Below, one piece after another: positions 59,331 through 64,000 of a stretch of 64,000 bases of DNA. The DNA lies in NCBI RefSeq assembly GCF_000283155.1, contig NW_004454170.1:15901090-15965089 (forward strand), given 5' to 3'. Numbering within the stretch: the first letter of the stretch is position 1; each line of letters opens with the position of its first letter. Under the pieces are notes generated by a model. That model worked only from the letters and a program-made list of their open reading frames with translations, had not been told where the DNA came from and ran no database searches. Origin of the DNA: Ceratotherium simum simum (Eukaryota > Chordata > Mammalia > Perissodactyla > Rhinocerotidae). The position numbers and the translations under genes were made by a program.

Positions 59331-59439
59331 TTAGAATCAAGAGAATCTGTCTCCCAACTCTCACCCAAGCAGACAGGCCACCAAGCTGAGCCCTTAGCAC
59401 TTCAGATTTGGGATTACAGAAAAGAGGTCTGCTTTTATT

Positions 59440-59800
59440 TGAGACATATGAAACAACAGTGCAGTGGAATTTGAGATGGACCTTGGAGATGGGGAGGATG
59501 TAGACATTTGAAATGATGGGGATGGGGAGGGGGAAGCCATTCTAGTCAGAGAGAACACCGTAAGCAAAGAACAGAAGCCAGGTGTTTTGGGGCTTGCAGT
59601 GATACACTAGGTGGTTCGATTTGCCTGAAGATTGAATGCATGAGGTTGAGACCAACAGATAGGTGTGGAAACATGGTGGTTAGTTGACAAATTTTGGGAG
59701 CATGTGAACGTTAAGGTTGTTGGTGTTAGACTTTACTCTATAGGCAACTGGGGAACTATTGTGGGTTTTTAGGGATCCAGATTTGTTCTCTGCTGTGATG
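59440..59800 (-). mobile_element. L2 LINE fragment (antisense, diverged)
   Basis: Segments AGCCATTCTAGTCAGAG, CGTAAGCAAAGAACAGAAGC and TGTTAGACTTTACTCTATAGGC follow the antisense L2 order. Weak. Confidence 0.5.
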
Positions 59801-61115
59801 TAGGTATCTAGGTATAAGGGCCGTTTTCTCCAATGTTAAATGACCAAAAGCTACTGTAATTTTTTGAGTTCTCCAATTTTTTTTTTTTTTACTAGTTTTA
59901 TCTATTAGGTGCTCCACAGGGATTGGTCAAGAAAACCTAAATGAATTAATTACCTAGATATATTCCAAATCAAGAGTATTCCATATTTTCTCAATAAGAA
60001 GATACGAAATATAGATAGAGGTTTTCTATCATATTTACACAAGCTTTTAGGGCCATAGATGACATTTAAAATAACATTTAATTCATGTATATATTTACTC
60101 TTGCAGATTTAAAATTATATACTGTATGAAATAGTATATTCATTTATAAATATTGCCTCATTTCATGCACATTTCATCAGTTTTATTCAAAGTCATCACA
60201 GGCATTTTCAACATCAATGCCTTTGTCATGGCCAAAGTGAATTTTTGAATCATCTAACAGTTTTCCAGAGCATCATATCTTCACATTTGTCTAAGTTGTT
60301 TGATATACAGCCCTTTTTGCATCAGTGTATAATAAAAATTTATCCTGAGCTACGTGTCCATTTGCATAACATAAGAACAGTTTTGATTTTTCATTTTTCC
60401 TATAGCTAGCTATCGATGATTTCCACAAAATAACTAATGCTATATTGCTTTTTTTATTGGTAAAGAATTTTTAATCTTGGGCAAAATTTCGATACAATAA
60501 TGTCAAGTGATAAAGGCAGGATACATAATTATATAAATATAGTATGACCTCAACTATGAAAAAATACCGAAAACAATTATATTACTTTTAAAAAGTGATC
60601 TTTAAAAAGCTCATATACAACATCTAACCCTTGTTATTATGAAGTTATATCCCCAGGAATAATTATTAGACTTGTGTTAAATTTTTTTGCTTTGCTTTTT
60701 ACCAATTTCATTAAATGTTTTCTAAAAGCAACAAAACTTAGCATAGATTGTTGTTGTTTTAGGTGAAATAACTTCCCCCAATAGTACATTGCTGTTTAAA
60801 ATAAATTAATCGAAAGGGCACCTCCAAGTATTAGAGCCTTTGTTTGCTCAGAGCCTGGATTTTTTTCTAGGTGAGTATAATTTTTGCTTAAAAGATAGTC
60901 CTTTAGGTAACAAAATGCTATAGTAGAGTTAGACAAACAAACAAAAAGAACACAAAAAAATTTCATTCCCTAGAACAATTCTCCCAGTGGTATGTCCCCT
61001 CCTCCCCAGAGCTTTCCTGACTGTAGCGGCTCAGTGCCCTCCTTCTGTGCTCTCAGCACCCAGGACTTACCAGCTCGGAGCCCTCATCAATTGGTCTCAT
61101 ATGCACCCATTTACT
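59801..61115. other. Intron 1 sequence, mostly unassigned
   Basis: AT-rich. Around 60480-60620 it is reminiscent of an L1 3' UTR (AAGGCAGGATACATAATTAT). A broken minus-strand pseudo-frame at 60183-60450 was examined and not called. Confidence 0.35.
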
Positions 61116-61119
61116 CATC

Positions 61120-61215
61120 TGGCTCTCTAACTAGACACTAGGTGTCTTGAGGGCAGAAACTGTGCCTTGTTCACTACCTCAATCTCTGGCACAATGCCTG
61201 AAGGAATGAATGAGG
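61120..61215 (+). mobile_element. L2 LINE 3' end fragment
   Basis: CTAGACACTAGGTGTCTTGAGGG, CTGGCACAATGCCTGAAGG, AATGAATGAGG: L2 3' end. Confidence 0.7.
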
Positions 61216-62080
61216 AAATAAGTGCCACGCATTCTCCTGTGATAAAGAATCATCCCAATATCTTAGGGAGTTGGTACAAATTTCAAATGAGGCTATGCAA
61301 ACTTTAATGTTTGTTGATTCCAACTGTGTACACACAGATAGTTGCCATCTGTTGCCTAAATGTATGGGTGGCCAAATCTCATACAAGGGTGATGAAAAGA
61401 GGGCAGACAGTCCCTGTAGCTAAAATGTGGAGGCCTTTCTGAAAAAAAAAAATCCAGGCTCGATCTGTTTGTTCATATCACATGACTTTAGTTTTGTGAT
61501 GGTGCCAGGCCACACCCCTGTCTTCACAGAATATGTGCAAGTTCAGCATGTCTATAGACTGGTAATCTGCTTTGAGTTTGTTTTATCTCAACTACACTTG
61601 TGCCTGCATTCCTTCCAAGGTTGTCTTCCATAGGTGTATTTTTAGCTTGTTAGATAGCTAGTGAATGGTTTTCCAGCGATTTCTGGCATCTGTGGGTTGT
61701 AGGTCATTGCTTCAGCCAACCTCAACCGTCATCAATAACTCACATTTTCCGCACACACAAGTGTACACATGCTCATATCTACCTCTGGGCATTGATTTTC
61801 ACAATATTTTTGTTGCGTCTGTTCCATATTTTACAGTGGTTTTGGTCACAGTTTATATATACAATACTCTGCCCAATATTCTGCTTGGTCATACCTAGTG
61901 ACTGACAGGGCACCAAATACACTGTAGATATTCATCTTCAATGCCTTCCCTCATATTTGTGTTAATCTCTCAGCCAAGAATATCAGCGCCTCCTACCTCA
62001 AGGCAGTGAGAGACACTCACTCTCTGGGTGAGGACGTGAGTTGGAAAATTATTCCAGGGTCCAGGGTGATCAACATTCAG
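61216..62080. other. Intron 1 sequence, nothing assigned
   Basis: No named repeat or gene; the 68- and 77-codon + frames at 61427-61898 have no recognisable domain. Confidence 0.35.
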
Positions 62081-62084
62081 GCAT

Positions 62085-62310
62085 AATGGCACAGAGCTGG
62101 GCTCTGGAATCAGATGCCTGGTTTGCATCTTCATTCTGCCGTTTACCAGCTATGTGATTTGGAGCAAGACTCTTTTTCTTTTTGTGCCTCAATCCTCTTG
62201 TCTGTTAAATGAGTATATAATAGTTCCTACTCACAGGAATTCTGTGAGGAGTAATGAGTTAAAATATGTGAAGGGCTTAGAACAGTACCTCACACAGAGT
62301 AACTGTTATT
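62085..62310 (+). mobile_element. MIR SINE
   Basis: GGGCTCTGGAATCAGATGCC, TACCAGCTATGTGATTTGG, AAATGAGTATATAATAG and the GTACCTCACACAGAGTAAC end; near full length. Confidence 0.9.
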
Positions 62311-62689
62311 TTAAGTGTTATTGTCATTTTACTGTTTTTTGTTGAGGTAAAATAGGAGTTATTATTACTATATATGCTATTGGCTCTGGTTAACTGGAAA
62401 GGAACTGATTACCATGACCAGACTAAATTGGGTTACCCTCCCACCCCCACCAGCAAAGTACAGACTACTTTCGGGTTGGTAACTTGTGTTTTCTCTGCTT
62501 GCAGAGGTGGGGAGAAGGAAGATCCAGGGCCTATCAATGTTCTGTCCATCCCCCTGATCATCTATATAGTCAATCTCCCTCTCACTCATCCTCACAAATA
62601 GTCCTTTGACCTCTCCTAGAGATTTCCTATCTCAGGGCATCCCATTTCATCTCTTTCTCTCACTCTCACATGGTTGGTCCTGCTCTTCT
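62311..62689. other. Intron 1 sequence, nothing assigned
   Basis: No named repeat or gene. Confidence 0.35.
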
Positions 62690-63520
62690 TTATCTCTCTC
62701 CTGGACCATTGAGGAAACCTCCTCACTGTCTTCTCTACCTCCAGCTCCAACATCCCCATCCAGTCCTCACACTGCTTCCAGAGTGATCTTTCTAAAACAA
62801 ATCTCATGTGTTTCTTCTCTGCTGAAGACCAGTGATGGCTCCCTATTGCCTGCACAATAATGTAGAAAGACACCGTTTGGCTTTCAGAACCTCCTAGAAC
62901 ATGGCTAGAAGCTCATTTCCATACCCATACTCCCTTCCTGCTCACCTTCCACTCCAGCCAAACCCAACCAGTACCTATATCTCTTGCTTCATACTTTTAC
63001 TCAAGCCATTTCCTTTTCCTGCTACTTCTCTCTGTAGAATTTCCATCTTTAAAGTTTGAGGTGAGATATTATGTTTTTATTTTTATTTTTTTTGCTGAGG
63101 AAGGTTTGCCTTGAGCTAACATGTGTTGCTAATTGTCCTCTTTTTGCTTAAGGAAGATTAGCCCTGAGCTAACATCTGTGCCAATCTTCCTCTATTTGTT
63201 TGAGGAAGATCAGCCCTGAGCTAATATCTGTGCCAATCTTCCTCTATTTTGTCTGTGGGTTGCCGCCACAGCACGGCCGCCAAGTGGTGTATGTCTGCGC
63301 CTGGGATCCAAACCTGAGCCGCAGAAGCAGAGCGCACTGAACTTAACCAGTAGGCCATGGGACGAGCCCCGAGATATTACTTTTTTAAATGAGACTTTTT
63401 CCGTGGGATCCCCCATCCCTGACCCCACTTACCCTCCAGTCAGAATTTTTCATCCTCTCTCATATTCCCATAGTAATTTGTTTGTATCTCTATGATAATG
63501 CTTAGCACAGACTGCCTTCT
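62690..63520 (+). mobile_element. L2 LINE, diverged, interrupted by a SINE
   Basis: L2 order: CTGCTTCCAGAGTGATCTTTC at 62772, AGACCAGTGATGGCTCCC at 62826, then after the SINE ATCTCTATGATAATGCTTAGCAC at 63487. Ends approximate. Confidence 0.6.
63079..63370 (-). mobile_element. ERE-type SINE with three 3' units (reverse)
   Basis: Reverse copy in which the older-type 3' unit (GAGCTAACATSTGT-like) appears three times before the tRNA-like head. Flanking direct repeats begin GAGATATTA at 63063 and 63371. Confidence 0.88.
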
Positions 63521-63569
63521 GATTTTTATTTTTACCTTTACTTATTTCAAAACTGCTTTTAGATGGCTA

Positions 63570-63675
63570 ACAAAAATGACATGGTAGTATTTGTCAAAAT
63601 TCATTGAACAGTACACTTAAGATGAGTTTATTTTATTGCATGAAAATTATACCTCAATAAAATTAACTTTAAAAG
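63570..63675 (+). mobile_element. LINE-1 3' tail
   Basis: TTCATTGAACAGTACACTTAAG, then AAAATTATACCTCAATAAAATT and an A-rich tail: old L1 3' end. Confidence 0.7.
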
Positions 63676-63785
63676 AAAAATATAGTAAAAGCATAGCAGA
63701 ATAAAAATAAACAGCTGAGAAAATTGGGATGAAAGAAAAATAAGGACAGAAAAATCAAAAAAATTCAGGGGTAAAGTTAGTATAA

Positions 63786-64000
63786 AAAATGCGTAACATG
63801 CCATATCAAACCATATGGGATGCAGCAAAAGCGGTCCTGAGAGGGAAACTCATAGCGATACAAGCCCACCTTAACAAACAAGAAAAAGCCCTAAAAAGCA
63901 ACCTTAAATTACACCTAACAGAACTAGAAAAAGAAGAACAAACAAAGCCCAAAGCCAGCAGAAGGAGAGAAATAATAAAAATCAGAGCAGAAATAAATGA
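63786..64000 (+). mobile_element. LINE-1 ORF2 fragment, open frame to window edge
   Basis: The frame from 63786 is open for 71 codons and runs off the window. From about 63798 it encodes MPYQTIWDAAKAVLRGK and, further on, KASRRREIIKIRAEIN, the segment of L1 ORF2p between the endonuclease and reverse-transcriptase domains. There is no stop or frameshift, unlike the L1 at 6790-9235. Upstream A-rich sequence lacks clear ORF2 homology, so the copy is probably 5'-truncated near 63790. Confidence 0.85.

Larger units (their letters stand above)
37059..64000 (+). other. NMNAT2: NMNAT2 intron 1 (5' part; continues past window)
   Basis: Starts at the GTGAGT donor after exon 1. No NMNAT2 exon 2 (which should begin with the rest of a Glu codon) is recognisable before the right edge, consistent with the very long first intron of this gene in other mammals. 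The interval holds the CpG-island shore, SINEs, MIR, L2, L1 and hAT copies listed separately, and intervening sequence without recognisable genes. A transcript-level feature, not a separate gene. Confidence 0.85.

Noticed and set aside
60183..60450. Possible processed pseudogene on the minus strand, readable in two pieces joined by a frameshift
   Set aside because: No family recognised, no poly-A or TSD seen, and open stretches of this length occur by chance in AT-rich DNA.
1..64000. CRISPR arrays, tRNA/rRNA genes, prokaryotic operons
   Set aside because: None seen; tRNA-like A/B boxes all belong to SINE heads.

Overview
This window is nuclear DNA from a placental mammal, almost certainly a perissodactyl. 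The evidence is a dense set of serine-tRNA-derived SINEs of the ERE (equine repetitive element) kind, with their typical internal A and B boxes, A-rich tails and target-site duplications (TSDs), scattered among ancient MIR, L2, CR1/L3-like, L1, hAT and LTR elements. The younger SINE type here differs in its 3' body from the horse ERE2 sequence I remember, so a rhinoceros or tapir looks more likely than a horse; this is inference from memory. No bacterial-type operon, CRISPR array, tRNA or rRNA gene is visible.

The only protein-coding sequence I can support is the first coding exon of NMNAT2 (nicotinamide mononucleotide adenylyltransferase 2) at 36974-37058 on the + strand. It sits near the 5' edge of a CpG island (about 36780-38370) that should hold the promoter. 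Positions 1 to about 36.8 kb are upstream intergenic DNA. From 37059 to the right edge everything lies in intron 1; exon 2 is not in the window. In human the next gene upstream is SMG7, divergently transcribed; none of it is seen here.

Left part (1-36.8 kb): stacked repeats. A LINE-1 run at 3.7-9.2 kb carries nested SINE, hAT and MaLR LTR insertions. L2 and L1 pieces follow at 9.2-12.5 kb, a largely unassigned stretch at 12.5-16.6 kb, an L1-like block with a retroviral LTR at 16.6-18.2 kb, and an antisense L1 ORF2/3' end at 18.9-20.8 kb with two SINEs. Unassigned sequence then follows to 24.5 kb; MIR, L2 and LTR pieces fill 24.5-31 kb, and two L2 copies lie at 34.1-36.2 kb. Right part (37-64 kb, intron 1): CpG-island shore with a G-run cluster and a TG repeat, then SINEs, MIRs, a hAT element inserted in a MIR (46.2 kb), a long 1.9-kb antisense L2 (54.5-56.4 kb) that still shows a reverse-transcriptase YADD motif, and an open L1 ORF2 frame running off the right edge.

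Most predicted open frames are chance frames in AT-rich or CpG-rich DNA, or fragments of LINE reading frames. I found no convincing new biological system. The observations most worth a second look are the composite SINEs carrying both known body types, the nested insertions that give relative ages, and possible regulatory features around NMNAT2 exon 1 (an acceptor-like site in the leader, a CRE half-site, and G-quadruplex and Z-DNA-prone sequence just downstream).
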